Shown: piece by piece, positions 44,362 to 53,989 of the stretch
Layout: the number at the start of each line of letters is the position of its first letter
Numbering within the stretch: position 1 is the first letter of the stretch
Source: a bacterium
GTDB taxonomy: Bacteria; Cyanobacteriota; Vampirovibrionia; Gastranaerophilales; UBA9971
NCBI GenBank assembly: GCA_037147175.1
Contig: JBAWVS010000003.1
Coordinates: 35,503-99,502 of the forward strand
Direction of reading: 5' to 3'
Length of the DNA: 64,000 nt
Notes under the pieces: model-generated
Told to the model about the DNA's origin: nothing
The model's database searches: none
Seen by the model: the letters and a program-made list of their open reading frames with translations, nothing else
Position numbers and translations under genes: made by a program

Positions 44362-45101
44362 TTTTTCTCAAGAATAATCTGGTTATTCTGCCTGTCTACA
44401 GTAGCTTTAAAGTCATTTATAAAGCTAAGACCTAGCAATCCTGCCATCTCTCCTGCAGTGCCTGAAGTATGCATGGGTAGATCTGCAACAAGGGCTTCTA
44501 CGTTATAAGCTGCCAATCCGTTAACTTCAATTTTTTTAAGAATTACCTTCGGGGCTTCAATATAACCGCTTCCTGTCATAATTTTGATTTTTGGAGCATT
44601 CGCTGTTAATATCCCCAAACTATTTGCAACTTGAGTCGAAATTGTCACAAAAGATGCACCCGTATCAAACACAAATTTTACTTTTAGCGAATCATTCAGG
44701 TTTACATTATTTACAATAAGAATATTGCCCATTGTATTAACATTCAATACAGCTTTCGTAACTTTTGAATAAGAACCTGATGAATCGCCAAGCAACTTTA
44801 ATCCGGCTCTGGAAAGATTTACAACTTCCTGATTTGACGAAGTTTCAATAATGTTTTTGTATAAAATTCTTGCACCATTATTATTTTTGTTTTGAACAAG
44901 AGTTATAGCGAGGTAATATTTTATAACTACATTATTGGGATCCGCCAAAAAAGCCTTTTTAAAATAAATTTCAGCATTTTTATAACTGCCGGAATTATAA
45001 GCTCTTACTCCATCTTGAAAATTGCCCGCAAAAGCTTCTTTTGGCAATAATATCAATAAAAATAATATAAATATTAATAAGGTTATTTTAATTATTCGCA
45101 T
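44358..45101 (-). CDS. Retropepsin-like aspartic protease with TPR segment, periplasmic
   Basis: 247 aa. Signal peptide ending near EAFA, then a TPR-like stretch (FQDGVRAYNSGSYKNAEIYFKKAFLADPNN). The clan AA protease domain follows: catalytic DTGAS in VKFVFDTGASFVTIS, and GLLGLSFINDFKATVD as the usual C-terminal motif. Retropepsins act as dimers. The substrate is unknown. The ribosome binding site GGAG sits in the 3' arm of a 13-bp hairpin touching the ATG (see 45102-45141). Confidence 0.82.
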   Translation of the reverse strand: MRIIKITLLIFILFLLILLPKEAFAGNFQDGVRAYNSGSYKNAEIYFKKAFLADPNNVVIKYYLAITLVQNKNNNGARILYKNIIETSSNQEVVNLSRAGLKLLGDSSGSYSKVTKAVLNVNTMGNILIVNNVNLNDSLKVKFVFDTGASFVTISTQVANSLGILTANAPKIKIMTGSGYIEAPKVILKKIEVNGLAAYNVEALVADLPMHTSGTAGEMAGLLGLSFINDFKATVDRQNNQIILEKN

Positions 45102-45141
45102 AAAAAACTCCGATGTCTTATTTAAACTATCGGAGTTTTTT
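45102..45141. promoter_or_regulatory. Terminator-like hairpin holding the protease ribosome binding site
   Basis: AAAAAACTCCGAT (45102-45114) pairs perfectly with ATCGGAGTTTTTT (45129-45141). On the minus strand the 3' arm contains GGAG, then six T, then the ATG at 45101. It can act as a bidirectional terminator and, in a message that reads through it, would hide the ribosome binding site. Confidence 0.75.
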
Positions 45142-45231
45142 TATTAATCTTTAAAAATAATTATTTAAATTTATTTGTTTAACTTGAATCGCTAATTAGC
45201 TAAAATTATTGCAAATATTGATTTTTGAGAA

Positions 45232-45328
45232 TGTCATCCTGAGCAAAGCGAAGGATCTGTCCAATTTATGATTTTAGCTAAAAATGCTTACTGGACAGAT
45301 TCTTCGGGTTAAAACCCTCAGAATGACA
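45232..45328. repeat. Palindromic intergenic repeat (TGTCATCCTGAG type)
   Basis: 97 bases with inverted ends TGTCATCCTGAG and CTCAGAATGACA, and inner arms CGAAGGATCTGTCCA (45249-45263) and TGGACAGATTCTTCG (45292-45306). The whole element can fold into one long hairpin. It looks like a short non-autonomous repeat. Located between deoC and the protease gene. Confidence 0.75.
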
Positions 45329-45372
45329 ATTTGTAAAAATAAATTAATTGGCGACCGGGATTATTTTTTATT

Positions 45373-46029
45373 TTATTCAGTAATTATTTTGATTCCCGAA
45401 CTGGTTCCGATTCTGCTTGCACCGGCTTCAATAAGCGCTTTTGCCCCTTTAGCATCACTTACTCCGCCGCTTGCTTTTACAAGAAGTCCAAAAGATTTAA
45501 CTGTTTCATTCATAAGTTTTACATCTTCAACTGTTGCCGGTTTGCTTTCTTTTAGCACTCCTGTTGAAGTTTTTACAAAATCAGCTCCTGCTTCTGCGGA
45601 AAGTTTGCATGCAGTTACTTTTTCTTCTTGGGTCAAAAGTCCCGTTTCAATTATTACTTTAAGTTTGGCTTTTCCTTTGCAGGTATCGGCTATTTGTTTA
45701 ATTTCATTTTTAACCAATTCAAGATTGCCTTCTTTTAAAGCACCTACGTTTATAACCATATCGATTTCTGTTGCGCCGTCTGCGAGGCATTTTTTTGTTT
45801 CTTCAACTTTTATTTCTGTATAAGTGGCACCATGAGGAAATCCTGTAACCGCTGCAATTTTTATATCTGAGCCTTTAAGTGCTTCTACGGCGTTTTTTAC
45901 TTGAATCGGATGAACGCATACAGCATAAAAACCGTATTCTCTGGCTTCTTTACATAATTTTTCAACGTCCTGTTTTGTAGCTGCTGATGAAAGCAATGTG
46001 TGGTCAACGTATTTTGTCAAACTTATCAT
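45373..46029 (-). CDS. deoC: DeoC, deoxyribose-phosphate aldolase
   Basis: 218 aa from the ATG at 46029 (MISLTKYVDHTLL), chosen because GGAGAG is well spaced before it; an upstream in-frame GTG at 46047 would lie before this signal. Schiff-base lysine in GADFVKTSTG, second lysine in KVIIETGLLT, with EIDMVINVGALKEG and the phosphate site ASGGVSD. Splits deoxyribose 5-phosphate into glyceraldehyde 3-phosphate and acetaldehyde. No other deo gene nearby. Confidence 0.95.
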   Translation of the reverse strand: MISLTKYVDHTLLSSAATKQDVEKLCKEAREYGFYAVCVHPIQVKNAVEALKGSDIKIAAVTGFPHGATYTEIKVEETKKCLADGATEIDMVINVGALKEGNLELVKNEIKQIADTCKGKAKLKVIIETGLLTQEEKVTACKLSAEAGADFVKTSTGVLKESKPATVEDVKLMNETVKSFGLLVKASGGVSDAKGAKALIEAGASRIGTSSGIKIITE

Positions 46030-46168
46030 TTTATACTCTCCAAACACTCTACCTATGAGTACTTTACTTATAATGAATAAATAATATCAGAAAAATGAAT
46101 AAATCCGTTATTTTTCTTCATGTATAATTTAAGGTATAGTGCTTTAATAAAGAAATCAGGCATAAAAA

Positions 46169-47980
46169 ATGAAACAAAAATTTTTAATAATTTTAGTATT
46201 GGTTATCTTCGTGCTTGTGGGCTTCAAAAAATCTTTTGCACAGCAGACTGAACCTTGTTTATCACCTCAGTCAGGCGATTTAATAAGAGTAGGCATAAGT
46301 ACAAATAATTTTAGTTCTCTTGAATACAAAGAAATAAGCATTACCACAGACGCAGGCTTTATAGCCACCGACAAAAGTTCCGATACAGAAGTTATAAAAG
46401 CTGCTCCTAAAGACATATTAAAATTTCAAATAAATAAAGACAGCTTTATTATTTACCAAAACGATAAAAAAATTGCGGAAAATATTGCAGGACCGCTTGA
46501 AATAATAGCCGAAAATGATTATCCTCTACAGGTTGTCGGCTTGAAAAGAAACGGAAAACAGGCTGCTTACAGAGGAATTATTGAAATTACAAAAACACCT
46601 GGGAAAACTGATAAGTTGTCCGTTATAAATATGCTTCCTCTCGAAGAATACCTCAAAGGAGTTGTTCCTAACGAACTTCCTGTCTCCTTTGGATTAGAAG
46701 CTTTAAAAGCACAGGCAATTGCAGCGAGAAATTATGCATTAAGACCAAGAGATAAAGCAAATAAGCTCTTTGACGTATGTGACTCGGTTCAATCACAGGT
46801 GTATTTTGGCGCAAATACAGAAAATCCCATTTCTAACGAGGCAATAAAAGAAACCAGCGGTCTTTTAGCCTTGTACGACGGTGACATAATTCTTGCTCTT
46901 TACAGTTCAACAGCAGGGGGTTATACAGAAAATTATGAAAATGCTTTTTCTGAGCCGGGAAGCGAAAAATTCCCCGCAAAACCTTTGCCTTATCTGAAAG
47001 GGAAACCTGATACCGAAGGAACACTTCCTTTAAATGACGAAACTGCGGCAAGAAATTTTTATACTTCGTCGCCACCTGCATTTGATATAAATTCAGGGTA
47101 TTACAGATGGACAAGAACGTGGACTGAAGAAGAATTAAGAAAAGAATTAAACAACAACTTTAATAAATTTTCAAAATCCAGCCTTCTGACTCCTGCGTTT
47201 GAAAAAGATACTGATATAGGCAAAATTAAAAAAGTGGAAGTATTATCGAGAGGTGTTTCCGGAAAAATAATAGCATTGTATATAACAACAGAAAAAGATT
47301 CCTGGACAATCAAAAAAGAACTTTTAATAAGAAGAATACTGACAACTCAAGGAAAAGCCCTTCCAAGCGCTAATGTTATTTTTAACAATATTAATGACGA
47401 AAACGGCGATCTTGTAAGACTTGAAGCTTTTGGAGGAGGACTCGGGCATGGAGTCGGAATGAGCCAATACGGAGCAGGTTTCATGTCAAAAAGCGGATGC
47501 ACTTTTGATATGATTCTTCAGCATTATTACGACGGAATTTCTATAGGCACCAGACCAGTTATAATAAATTGCCAGCAAAGACAGGAAAAGGGAATTCGCC
47601 CTTTTAGAACGTCTTTTCCTGAAAACAATAAATCAAAAGAAAGCCAGTCATCACCAATAATACAGGAGTTTTTCGCGCCTGATGCTAAGGCTGATCTAAT
47701 GATAGAAAATCAGCAAATGGTTGAAAATTTTGATTTTATGATAAATTCTAATAAGATAAGTTTAAATAAAAACTATCTTCCCGAGGGAACAATCAGGATG
47801 CCTCTTGATAAATTTATTATTAAGGGCTTGAATGAAATAGTATTTTATCCGTGTGAAGCGGGAGCAAAAGGTCAGAAAAAGAACTTTGCTTCTTTGGAAG
47901 ACCTCAACGCATTCTCCTTGGAAAAAAATGTGAATAAAAATGTAAAAGTTTGGGTAGAAGTGGTTAAAAGTAAAAAATGA
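46169..47980 (+). CDS. SpoIID/LytB-domain protein, probable lytic transglycosylase
   Basis: 603 aa. Signal peptide (FLIILVLVIFVLVGF, cleavage near SFA). The SpoIID domain runs about 130-460: LPLEEYLKGVVPNELP with the catalytic Glu region, AQAIAARNYAL, SSTAGGYTENYENAF, GGGLGHGVGMSQYGAGFMSKSG and ILQHYYDG. About 140 further residues have no recognised domain. SpoIID cuts denuded glycan in spores; in non-sporulating diderms the family works in wall remodelling. Its stop overlaps the murJ start by four bases, which ties it to peptidoglycan. Confidence 0.88.
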   Translation: MKQKFLIILVLVIFVLVGFKKSFAQQTEPCLSPQSGDLIRVGISTNNFSSLEYKEISITTDAGFIATDKSSDTEVIKAAPKDILKFQINKDSFIIYQNDKKIAENIAGPLEIIAENDYPLQVVGLKRNGKQAAYRGIIEITKTPGKTDKLSVINMLPLEEYLKGVVPNELPVSFGLEALKAQAIAARNYALRPRDKANKLFDVCDSVQSQVYFGANTENPISNEAIKETSGLLALYDGDIILALYSSTAGGYTENYENAFSEPGSEKFPAKPLPYLKGKPDTEGTLPLNDETAARNFYTSSPPAFDINSGYYRWTRTWTEEELRKELNNNFNKFSKSSLLTPAFEKDTDIGKIKKVEVLSRGVSGKIIALYITTEKDSWTIKKELLIRRILTTQGKALPSANVIFNNINDENGDLVRLEAFGGGLGHGVGMSQYGAGFMSKSGCTFDMILQHYYDGISIGTRPVIINCQQRQEKGIRPFRTSFPENNKSKESQSSPIIQEFFAPDAKADLMIENQQMVENFDFMINSNKISLNKNYLPEGTIRMPLDKFIIKGLNEIVFYPCEAGAKGQKKNFASLEDLNAFSLEKNVNKNVKVWVEVVKSKK

Positions 47981-49560
47981 ATTCTAAAAATATTTTCAGG
48001 GTTGCATGGTTAATAGCAGTTATTACTATAGTAAGTAAAGCAGTCGGATTTTGGAGAGATGTAGCCATTGCGCAAGCATATGGCGCTTCAATGGCAAGCG
48101 ATGCGTATTTTTATGCATATCAAGTTCCTGCTCTGGCTTTAATATTGTTGGGCGGCGTCAGCGGCCCGTTTCATACAGTAACAGTTTCAATATTTTCCAA
48201 AGAAGATATATCAGGAAAACCCAGTCAGGATGCACAAAGGGCTTTAAATACTTTTTTGAATATTACGGGCGTTGCCTTTACGCTGCTTACATTTCTAATT
48301 TATTTTTTCTCAGAACCTGTAGCAAAACTAATAACAGCCGGAGGAAGTATCCAGCTTCAATCTATGGTTGCAGAACAACTTAAGATTATGTCCCCTATAA
48401 TTTTTATAGGCGGTATTGTAGGAATTTTATACGGCATATCAAATGTTTACAACCGTTTTCTTCTTACAACATTAAGTCCGACTATGGCGAGTTTTGCAAT
48501 TATAGCCGCATTATGGTTCGGGCATGATAAAACAGGCTTGATTCTAGCGTGGTCAACGCTTGCCGGTGCGGTTCTTCAGCTTATAATCCAAATTCCTGCA
48601 TATTTTCAGGTTGGATTCAAATATTTGCCTGATTTTGACATTAAAATGGATAAAATTAAAAAAATAGGAGAAATTATTTTCCCTGCAGTGGTTGGCTGCA
48701 CTATAGGGCAATTAAATATATATATAGATATGTTTTTTGCCTCTCAATTATCTGAAGGAAGCTGGTCAGCAATAAGCTACGCAAATAAAATCTTTCAATT
48801 CCCTGTAGGAATTATTATGACGGCAATGCTTGTTCCCTTATTTCCTGTTTTTTCTAACTTAGTCGGAAAAAAAGACTGGGATTCGCTAAGGTTTTATTTC
48901 CATAAAGGTTTAAGTTCATTATGGTTTCTTGCGTTCCCCATTTTTTCGATATTTTTTGTATTTTCACATGACACAATTCATTTTCTTTTCCAGAGAGGAA
49001 AATTCAATGCAGAAGACACAATTCTGGTAACACAGGCTCTTATTTTTCTTTCATATGCTATTTTTCCTTACGTAGCAAGAGATCTTTTAACAAGAATCTT
49101 CTATGCGTTTGATGATACAAAAACCCCGTTTTTAATTGCGGTAATGTCAATATTTACAAAGGCTGTAATGAATTATTTTCTGGTAAAACCTTTTGGTCTT
49201 GCAGGAATTACTCTTTCTACTGCGGCAATGGCAGGTATAAACCTGATATGGCTGTCTTTTCTGATAAGAAAGAAAGTTGATCTCGATTTTGGACGCATAA
49301 AAATTCCTCTTTTGAAAATAACCGGAGCAACACTGATTATGACCGCAGTTGCTTTTGGTTCGAATATATTACTGCACCATATACTCGGAGAAAGCAGTAT
49401 TTTTCTGGCATTAAACCTTTTAGTCAGCGGGACTCTCTCAGTTATAACTTATTTTGTAATGACCCTCGTCTTAAAACTCGATATCGCCGAACAGTTATTA
49501 CACAAAGTAAAAGCAAAACTCCTTAAAACTGATAAAAATCAACCTGTCGAAAATAATTAA
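47977..49560 (+). CDS. murJ: MurJ, lipid II flippase
   Basis: 527 aa with about 14 membrane segments (MOP superfamily). N-terminal VSKAVGFWRDVAIAQAYGASMASDAYFYAYQVP is the MurJ signature with the conserved Arg in GFWRD, and ARDLLTRIFYAFDDTKTPF is the typical C-lobe motif. Moves lipid II across the inner membrane. Starts inside the end of the SpoIID-like gene (ATGA overlap). Confidence 0.94.
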   Translation: MNSKNIFRVAWLIAVITIVSKAVGFWRDVAIAQAYGASMASDAYFYAYQVPALALILLGGVSGPFHTVTVSIFSKEDISGKPSQDAQRALNTFLNITGVAFTLLTFLIYFFSEPVAKLITAGGSIQLQSMVAEQLKIMSPIIFIGGIVGILYGISNVYNRFLLTTLSPTMASFAIIAALWFGHDKTGLILAWSTLAGAVLQLIIQIPAYFQVGFKYLPDFDIKMDKIKKIGEIIFPAVVGCTIGQLNIYIDMFFASQLSEGSWSAISYANKIFQFPVGIIMTAMLVPLFPVFSNLVGKKDWDSLRFYFHKGLSSLWFLAFPIFSIFFVFSHDTIHFLFQRGKFNAEDTILVTQALIFLSYAIFPYVARDLLTRIFYAFDDTKTPFLIAVMSIFTKAVMNYFLVKPFGLAGITLSTAAMAGINLIWLSFLIRKKVDLDFGRIKIPLLKITGATLIMTAVAFGSNILLHHILGESSIFLALNLLVSGTLSVITYFVMTLVLKLDIAEQLLHKVKAKLLKTDKNQPVENN

Positions 49561-49567
49561 TAAACTG

Positions 49568-50275
49568 CTATGCGGCACCGCTGCCGTTAATTACAACAGG
49601 AATTGTTTTTAAGATAATTTGTAAATCCATTAAAATATTCCAGTTTTTTATGTATTTATAATCAAGGCGGACAACAGCATCAAAGTCTTTAATGTCAGAC
49701 CTGCCGCTGACTTGCCACATTCCTGTCAAACCGGGAATCGTTTCAAATCTCACATAATGCCAGTCTTTATAATTTTGTAATTCTCGCAACAATGGTGGTC
49801 TTGTCCCAACAATACTCATCTCACCTCTAATTATATTGAATAATTGAGGCAACTCATCAAGACTGTATTTTCTGATAAATTTTCCTACTTTTGTAAGTCG
49901 AGGATCATTAACAGCTTTAAACATGATAGGATTTGTTTGATTATGTTTTTTTACCTGTTCAAATTTTTCTTCTGCATCAACAACCATGCTTCTAAATTTA
50001 TACATATAAAATTCTTTTTTATTAAATCCCACTCTTTTTTGTTTAAAAACAGCAGGTCCTTTTGAGTCCAACTTAATTAATACAATCAAAAATAAAAACA
50101 ATGGAGCCAATAAAATTATTGCTGTCGAGCTTAACACAACATCCATAACTCTTTTCATTTTCCACTGAAAAGGTTTTCTTTCGCTTAAAGGAAACGGTAA
50201 TTCAAATATATGCAATAAATCTGCATTAATATTTATCTTATTAATACTTCGTTCGCTCAAATTAGCAAGCGCCAT
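49568..50275 (-). CDS. Undecaprenyl-phosphate sugar phosphotransferase (WcaJ/WbaP C-domain type)
   Basis: 235 aa, the short form of the polyprenyl-phosphate hexose-1-phosphate transferase family. Membrane helix MKRVMDVVLSSTAIILLAPLF, then FKQKRVG, MYKFRSM, SLDELPQLFN, GTRPPL, PGLTGMWQVSGR and DYKYI, all family signatures. Puts the first sugar on the carrier lipid for capsule or exopolysaccharide. Divergent from the Wza-like gene across 325 bases; a perfect TATAAT lies at 50294-50299. Confidence 0.93.
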   Translation of the reverse strand: MALANLSERSINKININADLLHIFELPFPLSERKPFQWKMKRVMDVVLSSTAIILLAPLFLFLIVLIKLDSKGPAVFKQKRVGFNKKEFYMYKFRSMVVDAEEKFEQVKKHNQTNPIMFKAVNDPRLTKVGKFIRKYSLDELPQLFNIIRGEMSIVGTRPPLLRELQNYKDWHYVRFETIPGLTGMWQVSGRSDIKDFDAVVRLDYKYIKNWNILMDLQIILKTIPVVINGSGAA

Positions 50276-50600
50276 ACTCTACTGTCACTCCAAATTATAG
50301 TGTTTATTATTTTGTAAAATTTTTAATTCTTATTCAACACTAATAAACTAAATCGATACTATACTATACATATAATAGTAGTAAGTAAATAAAAAAATGC
50401 AAATAGTTTTATTTAATAAAATGTAAAACCTCTCTCCACCCAAATACAGCAAGAAGCCGTCTTGTTAAAATAAAACCTATCTCTAAATATTTCTTAATCT
50501 TTACGTTTTGACAAATATATTTTATTAATTTAAATTAATAATGCTAAACTTATATTAATAAAATAATAATTTAGTATTAAAAGTTTTATCGTGTGAAGAA
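50276..50600. other. Divergent promoter region of the polysaccharide genes
   Basis: No gene seen. On the minus side, TATAAT (50294-50299) for the sugar transferase lies so close that GGAG (50288-50291) would fall at or before the transcript start. On the plus side, TTGACA (50508-50513) with TAAATT (50531-50536), spacing 17, serves the Wza-like gene about 65 bases on. A dyad-like stretch around 50350-50385 (TACTATACTATAC...ATAGTAGTA) might be an operator. Confidence 0.5.
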
Positions 50601-51737
50601 GTGAAGAAATATATAGCATTAGTTTCAATTTTATTATATTTATCAATGCCAATGGTCTATGCTGAAAATAATAGCGGGAATAAAGCAGAGATTTCGGCGC
50701 AAAATATAATTAAATCGCGGCTTGAATTTAATTCAAATAATTATTCCAGAAACTATGTTCTGGGACCAAATGATATTATCAGCGTTTTTGTTTATGATTC
50801 TGAAGAATTTAATCAGTCAAATATTCGCATTCAACCCAACGGCAACATTATTATAACTCCTTTGGGTGAAATAAAAGTTTCCGGAATGACATTGGAAGCC
50901 CTACATCTCTTGCTCGTCAATAAATACAAAAAATACCTTAAAGACCCGCAGGTTACTCTCATATTAAATGAGACAAGACCATTTGTCGTTTATGTTACCG
51001 GTGCTGTTATAAACCCTGGCAGTTATGAAATGAGTACAAACACTTCGAATAACCAGAGTTTAAATAATCAAAATACAGACGTTTTGTTGGAAAGAAAATC
51101 TCCTTTGCTTTCCAACATACTTGTTGCAGCAGGCGGTATTCAATTTGATGCTGATCTTGAGCATGTAAAAATCACCAATTCTTTTGATAAGAGTGAAATT
51201 AATGCTAATTTAATGAAGATATTGGAAAAAGGCGATTCCTCTCAAGATATTTATTTGATGTCCGGTGATAGCGTTTATATTCCCAAATTGGCGACACCTC
51301 TTGCGGTTAGCGAAGAAAAATACAAAAAATATGCTACAGCCACTTTTTCTCCGAAAATTGTTCCGATTAAAGTTTACGGCTATGTTAATAAGCCTGGTTT
51401 AATAAAGTTAGACAGCTCTGCTTCAATAACTTTAAATTCCGCAATTATGGCAGCAGGCGGGTATCTTACAGATTCTGCCTACGCTCCCAAAAAAATATTT
51501 ATCAGCAGGGCTGATGTTTCAGGAAAACTCGTAACAAGAGTAGTTAATCCGATGAGCAACGATATAATTTTAATGCCTGATGATATAGTTTATGTACCGG
51601 AAAAACCAAGACCGCTCCTCGGCAAAACTTTTGATTATGCAATGAGAGTACTAAATCCTGTAAATACATTCGCCAATACATACAATAATTGGGCGCTTAT
51701 GTATGATCCTCACAGATATCAAGTCATAGGTAAATAA
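50601..51737 (+). CDS. Wza-like polysaccharide export protein
   Basis: 378 aa. GTG start, signal peptide to about VYA. Polysaccharide export domain: NYVLGPNDIISVFVYDSEEFNQSNIRIQPNGNIIITPLGEIKVSGMTLEAL. Then two SLBB domains, VVYVTGAVINPGSYEMS and IKVYGYVNKPGLIKLDSS. I see no lipobox cysteine, unlike E. coli Wza. It should form the outer-membrane pore or periplasmic channel for the exported glycan; with the next gene it makes a Wza/Wzc pair. Confidence 0.88.
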   Translation: MKKYIALVSILLYLSMPMVYAENNSGNKAEISAQNIIKSRLEFNSNNYSRNYVLGPNDIISVFVYDSEEFNQSNIRIQPNGNIIITPLGEIKVSGMTLEALHLLLVNKYKKYLKDPQVTLILNETRPFVVYVTGAVINPGSYEMSTNTSNNQSLNNQNTDVLLERKSPLLSNILVAAGGIQFDADLEHVKITNSFDKSEINANLMKILEKGDSSQDIYLMSGDSVYIPKLATPLAVSEEKYKKYATATFSPKIVPIKVYGYVNKPGLIKLDSSASITLNSAIMAAGGYLTDSAYAPKKIFISRADVSGKLVTRVVNPMSNDIILMPDDIVYVPEKPRPLLGKTFDYAMRVLNPVNTFANTYNNWALMYDPHRYQVIGK

Positions 51738-51747
51738 ATAAAGATAT

Positions 51748-53883
51748 ATGGATATTAATAATTTAAATAAAAGCAGATATATTCGTAATTTTGGTAAAGA
51801 CAAAAAACTGATTGTTATTATTACCATTATTATTTTAATCTGGTCGCTTATATATCTGATGATTTTTTATAAACCTTCCTATAAATCCATTGCCAAAATC
51901 TGGATAAAAGATCTGACCGGTCAAGAATTTGTTACCAGCTTGGGTCATCAAAATCCTCTGGCATCACTAAATTCTGCACAAAATCCTCTCCTTACCCAGA
52001 TAGAAATATTAAAATCCAATCAGTTACAAGATTTTGTTTACAACTATCGTCTGAAAAAAAAGAGTAAAACCAAACCTTTAAATTCTGATGATTTAATTGA
52101 TGTAAAAAATAAAGAAGGCACTGATATCCTGAGCATAACTTTAACATGCAATGACCCAAAAGAAGCTCAGGATTTATTAAACGCCTCATTAAAAGAATAT
52201 GACAATATTAACCTTCTTATAAACAGAAAAATCAGAACGACAAGACGTAAATATATTGATTTGAAGCTTGATGAAATTGAGAAAAAACTCTATGAAACAA
52301 GAAATAAAATTAAATTATTTAAATCTGCAAATTTGGCTATAAGCATAGACGAAGAATCTATAAAATTGGTTGACCAAAAAATAGCAACTTCATCAAAACT
52401 GGAAGATGTTACCGCAGATATAAACAATACCGCATCTTCAATCGTGGAATTGGAAAACAAATTATCACTTAAAGCCGGTGAAGCACTGGATGCAGTTGCA
52501 TTAGGTTCAGGTAATCAATCTTTGATAAAATTAAGAGAAGATTTGAATACTTCTATACAACAGTACGAGTTTGATTCTTCCAAACTTGCGGAAACAAATC
52601 CCAAAATGATCGCCCAAAAAAATAAAATCGCAGCTATAAATTCTCAAATAAAAGATCAAATAAAACTCAGTCTTGGTAAATATGCTAAAAACAAAGGAAT
52701 TAATATATTTGATTCGGTTAGAGAACAACTCGTAGAAAATCTTATAACGGCTCAAACCAAACTTATTGGTCTACATTCCGAAAAAAATTCTATAAACAAC
52801 AGTATTACCAAAATTAATTCAGAACAGTCTAAAATGCCTGAAAAAATGTTTACACTTGATAACCTTCAACAGGAAGAACGAACTTTAGGCAGGGCTTATG
52901 ACGAACTCAGAGAGAAACAGATTGAAGCAAGGATAAAAGAAGCTGAAGCTGTTAGCAATATTATCGTGATTGATTCTTCAACACTTCCGGAGGGGGCTTC
53001 TTTTCCGTCACGAAATCATGTACTTATAATTTCTCTTCTTCTCGGAATTATATCGGGATTTAGTATTTCAATATTAAAAACTTTGTTGGAAGATGTTTGT
53101 GATGACGTTGAAGAAATAGAACAAATTACAGAAACTTCTACAATCGGAACAATTCCATGGCTTAAATACCATATTTTAAGCGAGCCATCGGAATTTATAC
53201 ACAAAATTGCCTACAACAATATTGTTTCTAATCTCATGATCAAGTGCTATAAAAATAATAATAAAGTTTTAGTTTTTACTTCCTCTTCTCTTAAAAAACC
53301 TCAATCCTCTGTTTTATATTATTTAGCCTGCCGTCTTAAAAAGCTCGGCCATTCTGTTGCGGTTATTGACAGCGATTTCAGGATACCAACTTTGCTAAAA
53401 GACGCTGCCATAGAGCATAAGGTCAAAACTAACTTGTCTGATCTTATATTATCTCTTGAAACCAAATTCAGAACGACAAAAACAGTTGATGCGCAGGAAG
53501 TGTTAAATGCTTTAGTTGAAGATGAAAAAGGAATAAAACATCTCGGCAACAAAGAAATGGTTTTTGAGCCTTACGAATTCTTCGGGACTTCTTCTTTTGA
53601 ATCTCTTGTCGGGATTTTAAAGGCCGAATTTGACTGGGTACTAATTGATACAGGCGCGGCACATATTACACCGGAATTTTTAATTATTTCGAGGTTGTCT
53701 GACGGTGTTATTTTATTTGTAAATAAAACCATTACTTATACAATATTAAAAAACATTACAAAAACTCTTAAAAATGCGGGTATTCCTATTATAGGCACTA
53801 TCGTCCGAGAGTCAGAATCAAAATTAGAAAACGAATACAAAAAATATTTAAGGTATCAAGAAGATCGAACCATTATTGATTAA
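51748..53883 (+). CDS. Wzc-like chain-length protein with eroded kinase site
   Basis: 711 aa. Wzz domain between two membrane segments (about 20-41 and 424-445) with a long coiled-coil periplasmic part, then a cytoplasmic BY-kinase-like ATPase domain. Walker A' is recognisable (VAVIDSDFRIP, about 537) and Walker B too (DWVLIDTGAAH, about 628). The Walker A place reads VFTSSSLKKPQSSV (about 507), lacking the GKS/T that binds phosphate. The C-terminus has three tyrosines (EYKKYLRY), far fewer than the Tyr cluster of Wzc. So it is probably a copolymerase with weak or no kinase activity. Follows the Wza-like gene by ten bases. Confidence 0.85.
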   Translation: MDINNLNKSRYIRNFGKDKKLIVIITIIILIWSLIYLMIFYKPSYKSIAKIWIKDLTGQEFVTSLGHQNPLASLNSAQNPLLTQIEILKSNQLQDFVYNYRLKKKSKTKPLNSDDLIDVKNKEGTDILSITLTCNDPKEAQDLLNASLKEYDNINLLINRKIRTTRRKYIDLKLDEIEKKLYETRNKIKLFKSANLAISIDEESIKLVDQKIATSSKLEDVTADINNTASSIVELENKLSLKAGEALDAVALGSGNQSLIKLREDLNTSIQQYEFDSSKLAETNPKMIAQKNKIAAINSQIKDQIKLSLGKYAKNKGINIFDSVREQLVENLITAQTKLIGLHSEKNSINNSITKINSEQSKMPEKMFTLDNLQQEERTLGRAYDELREKQIEARIKEAEAVSNIIVIDSSTLPEGASFPSRNHVLIISLLLGIISGFSISILKTLLEDVCDDVEEIEQITETSTIGTIPWLKYHILSEPSEFIHKIAYNNIVSNLMIKCYKNNNKVLVFTSSSLKKPQSSVLYYLACRLKKLGHSVAVIDSDFRIPTLLKDAAIEHKVKTNLSDLILSLETKFRTTKTVDAQEVLNALVEDEKGIKHLGNKEMVFEPYEFFGTSSFESLVGILKAEFDWVLIDTGAAHITPEFLIISRLSDGVILFVNKTITYTILKNITKTLKNAGIPIIGTIVRESESKLENEYKKYLRYQEDRTIID

Positions 53884-53911
53884 ATAACTTGAATTGCTTA
53901 ATCGCCAAAAT

Positions 53912-53989
53912 CGTCGTTGCGAGCATAGCGAAGCAATCTATAAACAAATTGCCTGATCGAATCTAAAGCTTCTCCTCGCAGCAATTCGA
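53912..53989. repeat. Degenerate palindromic intergenic repeat (TTGCGAG type)
   Basis: Starts CGTCGTTGCGAGCATAGCGA with AGCAATCT and ends with CTCCTCGCAGCAATTCGAG, an inverted partner. The 26 bases from about 53886 (AACTTGAATTGCTTAATCGC...) resemble those before the repeat at 45232 (AACTTGAATCGCTAATTAGC...), 21 of 26 identical. Confidence 0.5.
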
